NCBI GenBank assembly: GCA_037577475.1
Contig: CM075193.1
Coordinates: forward strand, 1,970,001 to 2,034,000
Direction of reading: 5' to 3'
DNA: 64,000 bases
Origin: Chaunax sp. Z400
Lineage: Eukaryota; Chordata; Actinopteri; Lophiiformes; Chaunacidae
Each line of letters starts with the position of its first letter. Within the stretch, counting starts at the first letter, position 1. Below are positions 12,763 to 24,760 of the stretch, in pieces. Below the pieces are notes generated by a model. The model saw only the letters and a program-made list of their open reading frames with translations, was not told the origin of the DNA and searched no databases. A program made the translations under genes and the position numbers.

Positions 12763-13204
12763 ATATATTAGGAGGACGGCGTTTAAGAAATCAGATCACA
12801 ATCTGTAATGCCACTCTGCAGGGTTGGAAGAATTGAGGAGGAAAGAAAGATGGAGAGCTGCAGAGAGAACAGAGAGAACCTTTATTGTTCTCTAGAAAAT
12901 CACTGCATAGAAACCTGCAGAGGTCATGAAAGTGATTTCAGAAACCAGACACCACAGAAAAGAGAAGCGATCCGGTGGTGAACCGCCGATCAGGTTATCT
13001 TGCAGAAATAACGGCAAAGCAACCTAAAAGACATTTGATTAGCTGGGAGAACATAATGAGGAAACTGTTAGTGGTGTGTTCAGGTGAATAAAGGTAGACC
13101 TGAACACAACATTGTATTCAGGATTCTTCCTCAATGAAAGTTCTCCAATTGCTCATAGCCAAAAAATAACACTGCTAATAAATGCTAATAAACGGCAAAC
13201 AGTG

Positions 13205-13450
13205 AAAGTGTTCCTGCCTTGGCTGTATATGCAGATGTGAAGCCTTTCATCGAAGCGATGCTTTGTTTACTTACAGCCGAGACAGATGAGCTAACATCCC
13301 TCCTGCTCCTCCGCTACTATTGGCAAAACAACAGCCTCCTGATTGTGGATGTTGTTCATTTGCATTGGACTCTCAGTGGAAATGAGATTCCCATGGTGAT
13401 GGATGAGCTCCGTCTCCCTGCTATTTAAACAGACTGACTGAGGAGGGTGT
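13205..13450. promoter_or_regulatory. Candidate regulatory stretch with octamer motif
   Basis: Unique sequence holding a perfect POU octamer-type core ATTTGCAT at 13,358-13,365 and a TATTTAAA near 13,421. No coding match was seen in the short frame that covers it. Confidence 0.3.
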
Positions 13451-13794
13451 GCTCTGTGCTCCACACATCCACCACACCTTCACAGTATACCATCTCTGTT
13501 CGATAGACCTGGGAGGAGGATAGTCGCTCTGCAACATCAACCAGCAAAAACAGCATTAATCCACCAAAGTAACTTTCATAGAGGTGACTGTCATTGATCA
13601 TCTGGATCCTGTTAGGGATTTCATATCAATGCAATGCTGTTGGCTGTTTGTTCACAATGTCTGCATGTCAAAATAAAAGAATGATCCATATATAAGCAAA
13701 ATGCTATAGGAGGCAGCTCCAGAGCAGGTTTTCCATCAAAACCATAAACTGAACCCCGAGATGCTTCCGATGGAAAGGCCAGTTTCCTCACTGA

Positions 13795-13822
13795 GTGTGT
13801 GTGTGTGTGTGTGTGTGTGTGT
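13795..13822 (+). repeat. (GT)14 microsatellite
   Basis: A perfect GT run. Confidence 0.9.
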
Positions 13823-16039
13823 CCACGAGTGAATAAAACAGTAAACTGTGAAGCACTTTGTGCATTAAGGTAAAAGCCACTGGTATTCTCCACAGATTGC
13901 CTGACAAAGACAACAGTCAACATTTATTACTGCAGCTCCAGTATTGCTTTTTCTTTCCAACGCGCTGCTCTGCCATTTAAATGAATCAATTACAACCCTT
14001 CGCTTTTCCTCAGAGGTCCCCAGAGTGCTGATACTGTCATGTTTTGTGCTGACCACGGGCCTTACACAACATGACACTCGCACTCACTCGTTCCTTTTGG
14101 CTCGTTCTGTTGCATCTCTGACACCAATGTGTTTTTAACAAATCTGGTCCTGCTGTCAGCAGCACAGTAATAAGGGAATCCAATTCATTCCAACTGTAAT
14201 CAATGAGAGTGTTGCCTGAATGAGGCCAGCGGAGCTGCAGGCCAGAATGATAAATACCTCTGTACTGAGGCAGTGACTCTATGGAGGCTCACAAAGACTG
14301 CATGTGATTAACAGAGTTTTTAAAGAACACACAAACATGCGCCTGATTTGCTCTGGCACTAACATAATACTTATTAATTGCCATTTTTTAAAAACTTTAT
14401 TCATTTAGAGGGACTTTTACGAGACTTTTCTGACGGCCAAGGAGGTACTGGAACATATGAAATATGAGAACCAATGAAGAACCATTTTGAATATAACAGT
14501 GGAGCAGGTTAACCAATCATCTTCAGAATAATGAAAAAGCTGGCAGATACATATATATATTTTTAAGTGACATGATCCGGTAAGTATGACACTGCAGTAT
14601 CTGATTTTAGACAACACTACACGCACTACGCAAGTAAAGTATACTTACATGCAGTTCACTACATGTGAGATTACTAATGGAAAAGCATGATCTGAGACAC
14701 AGCAGATGTGTGTCAGCCATTTTTATTGCGAAGGGGTTATTTACTTAAAGTCCAAAAGAAGGAAGGAAAGAAGTTCAAAATGTCTCCATTTTTCTCCGCC
14801 TTGTTTCTTAGGTCCCATTGGAGGGCCCCGACCCCTATATTGGGAACCAACACAGTAGGCTGCTAATACTAAACTACCTATTTATTAAACCAGCTCCTCC
14901 TCTGCCAGCTAGAATGCGTCACTAACAGAATACTGTAGTATTATGTAATATCATATTTCATGATTTATGCGCTTTCACTAAGGTAGAATTTAGAATTTTG
15001 ACATTTTCCTTAAAACTGAGCATTTTTATTTTGTCTTATTGGTACATTTACTTCAGTAAAAACTAGAAAGGACACATATAAATAAAAATAAGCATACTGA
15101 AGAAATCACACCTTTAGGGCTCCTACAATGCATATGTGAAATTTAATTGAATTCTATCCAGTGGTTTGATAAGGTTAGGATAGACTACTCCCCATTACAT
15201 ACAGACGGGGCGATAAGGTCTTTTTCTTTTTTAATACTTCCTCCTTCACTGCTGAGACGACTGTGGCCGTGGAGCAGATACTGCAGTGTGTGTGTGTGCA
15301 GCTGATTTACACACCAGTGGCTGAGCTCTTCAGCAGCAGACAATCAATGCACTTAATCTGGGTACAAGTACAAGTACAAGACTGTGAACAAGTATGTGTT
15401 GTCCCTCTGACGTTGATTTGTGTACAACAAGCCTACATAAGGACAAAATGTTGCTTCTGCATGTCTGATTTTCACTTTATTTATTTTTATTTTTTTTATC
15501 AATACACCCTGCAGTAATTAAGCAACTTAATTCGCCAGAAGCAAAAACCTGGCAGCCAATACAATCATTGAAAATATATTTTGGTCATGTCATTAAATGC
15601 TGCATAGTGGAGGGAGAATTTGAATCAGAAAGTAAGAAACATGAATCAGCGATTTTCACTCCTCATTAGAATTTTTGTGCAGAATTGTTAAAATGTCTGG
15701 AACTTTACTTCAAGGCAGGGCTTCCTCTCAGCTTGGCGAAGTTCAACCTCTAACAGTACGGGAGTGACAGAGAAGACACTCCCCAACTTACTCAGTCATA
15801 TCTAACGACTTTTAGGATGCTAATGACTTCATCTTTAGAGGAATCAGTCTGGTGTTCTCTTCAGAATATTGATTATTCTTGCAGCCTCTTTTACCGTTTT
15901 CTCTCCGTTCCCTTCCACATAACGTAGCTGTGGCTTTTGTTCATTTAAAGTTGGTGCATTTTAAATAGCATAAAGTAAAAAAATAGATGACAAACTATGT
16001 GAAGAACAGTGGCCAACAGAAGATATAGATGTGTAGTTC
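13823..16039. other. Non-coding
   Basis: Unique AT-leaning sequence. Small gtacaa triplication near 15,363. No gene recognised. Confidence 0.4.
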
Positions 16040-16165
16040 TTATCTTCACTGAATGCACAGCTTTGCTGCTTGTTTTCTGACTCTGCAGATGAAAACGTCT
16101 TGAACGGAGGACAGGCAGGCGCCAGAGTTTTTCTCTGCACTCCTGTCTCTTCTTTGTTGTCCTGT
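16040..16165 (-). mobile_element. Fragment of the same Harbinger-like family
   Basis: The reverse complement contains actctggcgcctgcctgtc and ccgttcaagac, matching 1,525-1,562. No termini are visible. A (GAA)n tract follows 160 bp downstream. Confidence 0.5.
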
Positions 16166-16329
16166 GTGGCGGCCGATCCAAACCAGACAGCGATGGATAA
16201 ACAGACGGGATTATTGCAACATAGAACTGGATCAACAGCTGCTGGCTGAGGCAGCTGACCTGGTGAGATAGAAATTTAATTATAGCTATTGTGCAGCTAT
16301 TGTGGGTCGGGACCAGGCTTTTTGAGGAG

Positions 16330-16356
16330 GAAGAAGAAGAAGAAGAAGAAGAAGAA
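16330..16356 (+). repeat. (GAA)n microsatellite
   Basis: Nine GAA units, purine-only on this strand, lying just downstream of a MITE fragment. Confidence 0.9.
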
Positions 16357-16559
16357 AGATGATGAAGATGAATGAGAAATACAGGAGGGGCCATCAGTTA
16401 AACTATCTGGATCAAAATGATCATTATGACTTGAATACTTGTCTATGATTCACATGACACAACGTCAGATGAGGTAAAAGAGGATCATTCTGCATTACCT
16501 GGGTTTTGAACTCACAACTTTTACCACCATTGTGATCAGAGCTGGCAAGAATTATGAGG

Positions 16560-16731
16560 TAGCTTCATGCAATTTACAACACAAGCCAACCTTCACCTGA
16601 ACATTCATACAGTGGTGGCATTCGTACCATACCAGGCGCCACCTGCTCATTGGGAGCGGTAAGCGGACTGGGGAGCGAACCACTGACCTTCTGATAGGAA
16701 GACGATCACTCTACCTCTGAGCCACAGCCCC
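16560..16731 (-). mobile_element. tRNA-like SINE head and body
   Basis: The minus strand begins at 16,731 with ggggctgtggctcagaggta (A-box-like tggctcagaggtagag), followed by gtcagtggttcgctcccc (B-box-like). The downstream part, caggtggcgcctggtatgg, continues the family body. The A-to-B spacing fits a tRNA, but it does not fold as an intact tRNA gene, so this is a SINE-type repeat. Confidence 0.6.
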
Positions 16732-17459
16732 TGTTCTCCTGTTTGTCCTAAATGTTATTATTGAGCGTGTCGCTTACCCAACACGGACCTACCTTTCAAA
16801 ATAAATTCAAAGTTTGGAAAATGGGACAGTGATTATTTAACCCTGAAGAGATCATGGCGAACTGCTAACATGAATCATTGATTCATTCTGTTGAAGACGT
16901 ATGTCAGGCAGCTCTGTGCTGAATTCCAAACTCAATATTAGCAGCGTGCAAATGAGACCCAGAGCTGTATGGCTGAAGCTATATAGCTTTGCAGATGTAA
17001 TATAATTTCCCCATTTGGCTTATAATGTCTCAGTGTGTGCAGTCAGCCAGCTGAGGGTGATACAGACGCCTGCTGTGTGTCGCAGGTGTGCTGTGCTGGT
17101 GTCACCTCTCCACACTTCAATGGTGGGGTGAGAGAGAGGCAACACTGAGTGTGGAGCAGTGGATGGGGGAGATACCAACAAATGATGGCAGCCTGTGTTA
17201 TGCAGATTGTAAATGTAAAGGAGAATAATACTTGAAGCTCTCTCACTCTAGGCTGGAGTATTTAAAGACCCGTCCTCCGCCTGCTGCAGCCTTGCCAGTT
17301 GTAGTTGTGCTTCATTTGAGCCATTTTCACATTATGTGGAAGCTGCAGTATTCCCAAAATAGCCTCTGCTTTGGAATATTTGATTTTTACATGCAACCTC
17401 TTGTAAGACATTTTCTGTGCAGAACATTTGCAGTGCCTGTATCTTTGTGTTACAGGAGG

Positions 17460-17649
17460 TTGTGACAACCCTCTTGTCTTCCTGTTTGGTTAGATTTCTT
17501 TTGTGTTCATATGCCTTGTCCATGCTATCTCACTGATCTACACACATTTATATTGTCTTTGGTTAATTATCTTCTGCTAAATAAACTATTAGTTAAAAGT
17601 CATGTGTTGTCCTCTCCTCTTTGTCCTTCCCTGGAGCCGGGCTGTGACA
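17460..17649 (+). mobile_element. Possible short solo LTR
   Basis: It begins TGTGACAACC and ends GGGCTGTGACA, with AATAAA near 17,581. These are LTR-like features. No matching partner LTR, primer-binding site or clear target duplication is visible, so the call is weak. Confidence 0.25.
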
Positions 17650-18013
17650 AAGTTGATAGAACCCGTCGCTCGTGGCAAGACCAAGATGCCCCATCTGCTC
17701 CTCTTTTTTTGTGGATGGAAAAAAAACACAGAATTTTGTATAGTTTTTATTTCTAAAATACAATTTGCTCCCATTTTTATTTGTCAACAATATTTCATGT
17801 TGATTTAGTCACAGTTCAGTGATGTGGGTGTGGTCTCGTCATTCTCTCATCAAAGAAGGTCATCAACAAACATTTTTCAACATAGTTATTCAAATTAACG
17901 CTACTGCACACATAAGTGCATTACAGTAGGTGCAAAACTCCTCTGTCCCTGTTTTATGGACAAAAGGCAGAAGCCTCTACTTTGAATTGTTGTTTTCAAC
18001 CATCTGATGCATC

Positions 18014-18330
18014 ATGTGGTTCATTTTATTTAAATCAAATGAGGACCTTTTCCATTCTATCCTAATGGCACCGGCTCTACATGCACTTCAGGCATTGATT
18101 CATAGTAGAGCTGAGATGCACTTTCCCGTCATGCAGCGTCGGACGGCCGTTCATCTAATTGATTTTTTCACATTTCAAAAGGACACCAGAAGATTAATTG
18201 CCGCTGCTTTGGCCGTGAGGAGCCGAGCCTCTGGGGAAGACACCCATACATCTTTTTCGGGTCCGACGTCCACTGAAAGGCCGGTGCCTTTCGGTTACCA
18301 TGGCAACCAGTACTCCATCCATTACTAAAA
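18014..18330. promoter_or_regulatory. Candidate conserved non-coding element with RFX X-box
   Basis: Unique sequence with a balanced base mix, unlike its AT-rich surroundings. It holds ctaattgattttttcaca, a second homeodomain-type core at gattaattgccg, and a perfect RFX X-box, gttaccatggcaac, at 18,294-18,307 (consensus GTNRCC-N2-RGYAAC). RFX X-boxes are known to be frequent in vertebrate conserved non-coding elements. Conservation itself is not testable here. Confidence 0.45.
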
Positions 18331-21300
18331 CACACTGGAGGCGAGCGTCAGTCTGTGGAAAGGCCTGCGTCCATGTAACTTTGCCGTGTTTGTGTTTCAG
18401 AGGTGTGTGGGCAATTTTACTGCCAAGCCAACTCATATTTGAGCTTTCAGATAAAGCAGAACATCATTTGCTCTCAGCACAACATTATTTATTACACAAT
18501 AACACAAATCATATCACATAATTTCTTTGTACGGTGTCCCACAACTGTTTCCGTAGATTACTGTTGCATGTAACACACAGAAGCATCTTTTTCCCTATTT
18601 TCCTTTTCTATCTTCAGACCCGTTTTGTCTCTTTTCTTTCTGTGCATCTGTAGCTTCAGGCCATCACAGCGAGGTGTTGAAAACAACCAGTGTCAACAAG
18701 CATCTGATTCCCCACACAGCGTTCCAAGCAGAAAACACAACATCACAGTGTTTGACTTTCACATGGTTTCATTGACACATATGCCGTCTGCAACAAGCAA
18801 ACTGTTATATATATATAACAATAAGATATCTGGGGACATTAAAAATGAGTTGAAATGTGTTATAATCAGCCAAATTCTGCTCACCACAGAATAATATACA
18901 GTCATTGTGAAAGGACGGCAGCCCTGGAAATATTAAAGCCCCACCCAAAATTGAAATTCTGGCTCCATGCCGGTGTCACATTTACATTTATAACTGCAGA
19001 CGCTGCATAGCAGCGAGTTGTAACCAGGAGGAAGCTGAAGGAGGAGGAAGACGAGGAACATTCATTAAACATTTGCAATTAAATCATCATCATTAAATCA
19101 TGAATCTGTCTTTACTTCACACTGTGTGTAGAAGAAATGTCCAACTAACTCCTCACAAACTACCATCAATGATCATAACAGCCCCGACCGTAACTATTTA
19201 AAATGTCTCTCCGGTTAATCCAGTGTTTATCTATGATGGTCCCAGTGACTCATATAAAGGTTTCACTTCCCCGACACACCAGATTCAGAAAAGCGGGTTG
19301 TAGAACCTTCTGCACAGCTTGATGACAAGTTGATCATTGGAATCAGGTATGTTGGAGGGGGGGGGCAGTCTAAACAGACACTACAGGGGTTCAGCTGCAC
19401 AACACCATGTTCAGTGGGCTCAACTCACAATTAGAGACAAAGAAGAAGTCATGTAGATCGTTCTGCCACCATGGGCTCGGTTAGGTAAGGGCACCATCCC
19501 ACCTTAATCTCAGAATAAACAGCTTAATCCTTAAAATAATAGGGGTTATGGATTAAAAGATGAGTGAATTATACTGTGAGCCTGTTGGTCTGAAACACAG
19601 GGGGGGGGATCCCTGAACAGCCAGAGTGAATGGTGACCCTACATTTGTATCTGTATTATGTGGGACAGTGAAGTGATTAATGCCCCCCCCTCACTGCTGT
19701 GTTAACCTCTGACTCTGACACCTCTAATCTGTCAGGGTGATCATGGCTCAATAAGCACCGACACAGCGACACGTTTTACTGAGCTGTACCAGATACTAAA
19801 CTCTCTTCATCTCCTGCAGCAGCTCTTATCTGTCACACGCCTCCTCTGCAGGGAGGTCACACTGCAGTCTGCACGGAGTGCTGCTGCCTCTTCACTTGTT
19901 TTTCTTACTCACATTTTATCTCCGGTTTCTGTTTTTTTCCCCTCTTTATCTTGTGACGTAAATGTTAAATCGTGTCTCACAAATGCTAAGCTGCTAAAAA
20001 CATCCATCATTCTGTGTGATTAAAAGTCAAGCAAAAAAAAAAAAAAGATGCCAATTTTAATTAATAGTCTTAACTCCTTCCATTTGTTTTGACATATAGT
20101 ATTAGATTGTCAGAATAAGTTAGATCAGGAAGAAGCGATCAGGGATGATATATTTTCATATTTCAGGTAAGCATAAATACCTGCTGCTGCATTAGCAAAT
20201 GAACCGTCACAAAGAGCCGTGGCCCTCACACCATGCCAGCTGGTGGAGTCTGTCTGGATGCTTTCATGGTGTAGAGAGGGTTGGATAGTGGTTTTATACT
20301 GTTATTTATGGGTGCATGATATGTATAATTTTTATTTCAGTTCCAGACATCTTGAGAAATGATTATTTCACAAATATTTTGTGACAGTAAATAACTGAAA
20401 AAGGAATAGGCTGCAGCCCAGAATATCAGCAAATTATTATGATTAATTGTTCATACTTTTTAATCAATTTACATTATAATAAACTCAGAGCTACACAATT
20501 CTATCTCATCATTAAGTCTATTCCATAGTTTGATCCCTAAAACTGAAACATCTGTATTTTACATTAGTTCTCACTTTGCATGTTTCAAAAATAAACAATC
20601 CTCTTGAATTATAATTCCCTTCGCTTAATTTGAAAAAAAATTTGAATACAGAAAAGAATATTGTTCATAATTCCAAAAAATATTTCCCAAGTGCAGGGAA
20701 AAAAGAAATTAATTCGTAGATTCATGGTAACTATTAATTATAGGGTCTCTTTTGGTTTTATATGCATTTCCCCAAATTTCAGTCCAGTATGACGTGTGGC
20801 ATTACAACAATACAATCTATGCAGACCTTTCATATTCAACAAATCCCTTGTTTTATAAAGAACAGCAATATTTTGATATATTCTATAAATGGCTTTCAGA
20901 GTTTATCATTTATGTGTAAATAAGAGAACAAACATCAGCAATAAGAACAATAAAGCTGTCATTAAAGAAGATGATATAAAACACATATGGTTACACATTA
21001 CATGACTTAAAATATTGTCTTTATAATGCAGATATGTAAATTAAATGTAGCACACACTGCAGGCTGCTGCTATGATTGTATACACACATGCATGAATGGA
21101 CCCACACACCAGCAGCTGTCCCATTAAGTCCCATTATGAATTTCAATTACTTCTCATTTTTTTGTTGTGATCGAGCAGCTGGGAGGGACTAATGTACATG
21201 GACAGTGCAAATAGTGTCAAAGACTAAATGAATTTAATAGAAATACTCTGTTAAGATTGTTTGAATTTGATTGGTGGGAATGTTTAAGTCAAAGCAAACC

Positions 21301-21879
21301 TTTAAACTATTTTCCACATCCTTGTCTGGATGACAGACGGTAGAGATGAAAAAAAAAAAGCGCCATGTTTCCCTCCATCACTGCTTCTCCACACAGACTG
21401 TTATTAGCTCCACAGACTGAGTTATGATGTGGGGTTAACCCTTGAACCCGACATGTGAAAGGTCACGGCTAGCGGATAAATAATCCCTCCCGATGTGGAC
21501 AATATTTCCACTAAAGGCCAGCATGAGGCCGATACATCAATGATCTCTGAAGAAAAGAAGGCTGGAGGCAAAACGGAGGGAACGCTTCAGGGAACAGAGG
21601 AGTGAGGACAGTTTGTCACTGTAGCTTCACCCTGTCAAGATTTCCAGTCTACAGGTGTAAAACGTTTACAATGAAGATTTAACACTTGAATTATGAGATT
21701 ATTTTTGGATCAATGGGTCCTTGAGTTCAGACAACACAACACAAAATAGACCTGTTTGGCTGCTCGATCATAATGATGTTTGGTCATCAGCAGGTAAATT
21801 TATAACATGTATTAATGATGTGAGGCACCACACTGGGATCGGGGCTAAGAACCAAAGATTAGATCCAGTCTCAAGGGGA
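18331..21879. other. Non-coding, AT-rich
   Basis: Contains short homopolymer runs (G near 19,360, C near 19,683, A near 20,033). 20,440-20,930 is AT-rich with phrases such as cataatttgat-like runs that resemble decayed teleost retroelement DNA, not assignable. Confidence 0.35.
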
Positions 21880-22005
21880 ACAATCTCAATGGAGGGAAAA
21901 CAAAGGCAGGAAGTGTAAAAACAAAAGAGACAACATGCAGAACCTGACCTTCAAAATAAAACAGGAAACAAAAAACACAGAAGCCTCAAAACTCGGACCA
22001 TGACA
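21880..22005 (-). mobile_element. Teleost polypyrimidine-rich dispersed repeat, copy 2 (fragment)
   Basis: The minus strand reads tgtcatggtccgagttttg, then tttcctgttttattttgaa, then cacttcctgcctttgtttt, parallel to the 3.2-kb and 33.4-kb copies. Confidence 0.5.
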
Positions 22006-22254
22006 ATGGATCTCACTCATTTTCTTACCAATACCTTCCCTGTTCCTAACAAATCTACTCCCCATTCCTAAAGCTGACCAACCCAAGCAACAAAGGCCAC
22101 CGGTCAGATGTTGTGGTACATTATCAAAAAGCAGCGTGAAAAGCGTTTTTATTTGTTTTAAACCAAACTCCTCTTTTTCCCCCTGGTGTACAGATTTCTA
22201 GACATTTTGAGGCCACAGCTGTCGGCTCCAGATCCATCGCTCCTCCATGCTGTG

Positions 22255-22560
22255 AAAACAAACAGCTTGTAAACAAACCCAATTACAATGCAAGCATCAT
22301 CCAATCAATTCTCTGAAGTCCTCCCTCCTATTCTGTGAGCGCTCAGCTGCAGTCCTGTTATTTCCCCAATGAGGAAAGAGGAATTTGCAGTAATGAAGGA
22401 GGCCATGCAGATTTTATGGAAACCTCCTCTCTGTCTTAGAAAGCACTGAAAAGGCAGAATAATGGCTCCTTAAGGCCTCGGTGGCTCTGAGAGATATAGA
22501 GCCCACTAATGAAAGCACAGATAACGTGTTTAAAACTAATGGAGACTGGTGTTATTGATC
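22255..22560. promoter_or_regulatory. Candidate conserved non-coding element
   Basis: Non-repetitive, mixed composition, with acccaattacaatgc and gcactgaaaaggcagaataa segments. Regulatory status is inferred only. Confidence 0.25.
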
Positions 22561-24169
22561 TGGTGACCTTTGCCCTTTCACCTCATTGGTTAATATTGAT
22601 AATCATTGATGTTTGAAGAGCTATTGTTAGAGCATTGCCAATAGAGTAGATGTAGTATTAGCCTTTGTAAATTATAAGCTATTGTAGGTGATTTAAATTG
22701 ATGAAATAGACTAGACCAAGCTGAATTCTTGTTCTATTCTCATTTCAAAGTGAAACATTAAAATATGAGGGAACAATAATGAGAAATGAGGTTGACAAAA
22801 GTATCAGATGTATTTTTTCCCCTGAATGGATAAAATCTGAATCTAAAATCTCTTTTCTTTTGAATTTAACTTTGCTTTCTACATACCTGTGATGTCGTCT
22901 CAGTCACTGCAGGTCAAGTTGCATTTTTCTGCAGAAATACATTTTCTTTTCTGTTTAACAACTGGCACAGCTGATAATAGAAAACCTGACAAGCTGACAC
23001 AGGTGAGAAGTAAAACAGGTTGTGAGAACATGTCTCTCCTGCTGAGAAGATGAGATCTGCAGGGTGTGAAGTGGGGAATACAAAGAGGAGAGAGGAGAGA
23101 GGAGAGAGCGAGGAAGGAGAGAAGATATGGAGAGAAGCTGCAAAAAGAGTGGAGTGGGAGAGAAAGGGGGGAGATAAATGCACCTATCTCTGTTCTTCTT
23201 TGTCTCTTGCCTTACTTTCTTCTTCCTGTCCTCTCTTTTTACTTCAGATTGATTCTCTGCAATCCATCTAGAATTTTGTCATCTTGATGACAACTGTTTT
23301 TTTTTTCTCCATGTTTTTCTCACTTAAATGTTTTAGAGGGATGTTTTTTCTCATGAGGCCCAAAGACAGAGGGTGAAAATTTGTGATTTGTCATGTCGGG
23401 ATTTATAAAAATAAAACTGATTTGATTACTGCTATTAAGAAGCTTTTTTAAATCTTTTTTCCCCCCAGCTTTGATACATGTCATTTAGCCAACGAGGTGT
23501 CCTGTACTTCCTGCTCTCTACTTTCTCAGTGTGGGAGACTTGCAGATTCTTCTTTCTTTTTTTTTTTTTTTGTTTACATTTTTTCCCAAAGGTATAAAAA
23601 TCTATTTGTTAATATTACCATGCATAATATTTATACATGCATTTTGCCCCTTATGTGCATTCTCTATTTTAAAGTTAGCTAAATGTCCATTTGGAGTCAT
23701 TTAAACCCAATGACCAGAACTGAGATCCTATTAAAACTCAACATAATGGAAGCCTCAGCAGAAACATAACTGACTGCAGCTGCTGTAAATATGCACCACA
23801 TGACTGAAACGAGTTCCACAGGACATGTCTGCTGCATAGTTTTCCTGTGATGTCATTATAGAGAGATGGACCGTGGCTGACTGCCTGCTGCAGGTATATG
23901 ATTTTACTAAGCAGGTATGAAGACATGCTGCAGGGCGGAGGTTCTGATGGGTGAGAACTGTTTTATACTTATTAGTAAAGAGCGAGATGCTGTGCAGTGC
24001 TTGTCGCCGTTGTGCCTTTATAACTGCAAGATTGTTCTTAAGCTCCATAAAGCAGGTGACCAGAGGCTGTAACTCCAGCACGGTTAGCTTTTCCTTGTTT
24101 TACATCAGGCTAGGCTGGTATTTAAAGGGATACTTCTGGAATCAATAACTAAAGTGTGTCCTTCATAAG
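22561..24169. other. Non-coding
   Basis: Purine-rich patch (gagagaggagagagg) near 23,085-23,125. No gene. Confidence 0.4.
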
Positions 24170-24405
24170 TCGTTCAGAGGAGGAAGATTGTTCCTGTCAA
24201 CAGTCCAAGAGGGAAATTCCAAACGCCGGCAAACATTTTCCAGCTCCTCCTGGAGGATTCCAAGGCGTTCCCAGGCCAGATATGATATGGAATCCCTCCA
24301 GCGAGTTCTGGGTCTATACCGGGGTCTCCTCTAAAAGGAGGTGCCTTGGAGGCATCCTAATCAGACACCAGAACCCCCTCAGCTGACTCTGAGCTCCCTC
24401 CTTTT
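24170..24405 (-). pseudogene. Decayed LINE C-terminal fragment 2
   Basis: The minus strand corresponds to the last part of the same LINE family as the 10.3-kb fragment: the plus strand carries gcgttcccaggccagatatg, ctccagcgagttctgggtct and accggggtctcctc. Stop codons interrupt the frame. It has the same orientation as the 10.3-kb piece but is a separate copy. Confidence 0.5.
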
Positions 24406-24645
24406 AATGATGCAGTTTATTCTCAGGGTGCAGAATCCTAATTTTCAGTTTTCTTTTGTCCAGTATTCCATGCTACCCCACCGGCACACTTTACGTCTCT
24501 TTCTTTCTCTTCCACTCGTTCATGTCAGTGATTTAGCTCAGTGTGTTCCAATTTTTTTTTAAAAACGAGAGACAGGGATCCTTGTGAAAAGATTACCTGT
24601 GAGGGTAAACAGCCAAGGCAGAACATCTGAAGGTTAATCTTGTTG

Positions 24646-24760
24646 TATGTGTGTGTGTGCATGTGTGTGTGTGCATGTGTGTGTGCATGTGTGTGTGCAT
24701 ATGTGTGTGCGTGTGTGTGTGCATGTGTGTGTGTGCATGTGTGTGTGTGCATGTGTGTGC
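24646..24760 (+). repeat. Compound (GT)n with periodic GCAT
   Basis: GT runs of 8-12 bp are broken by gcat at fairly regular intervals. This forms a loose minisatellite of about 12-14 bp units. Confidence 0.9.

Noticed and set aside
15945..16394. 149-codon minus-strand frame
   Set aside because: Covers a MITE fragment and the (GAA)n tract, giving a run of serines.
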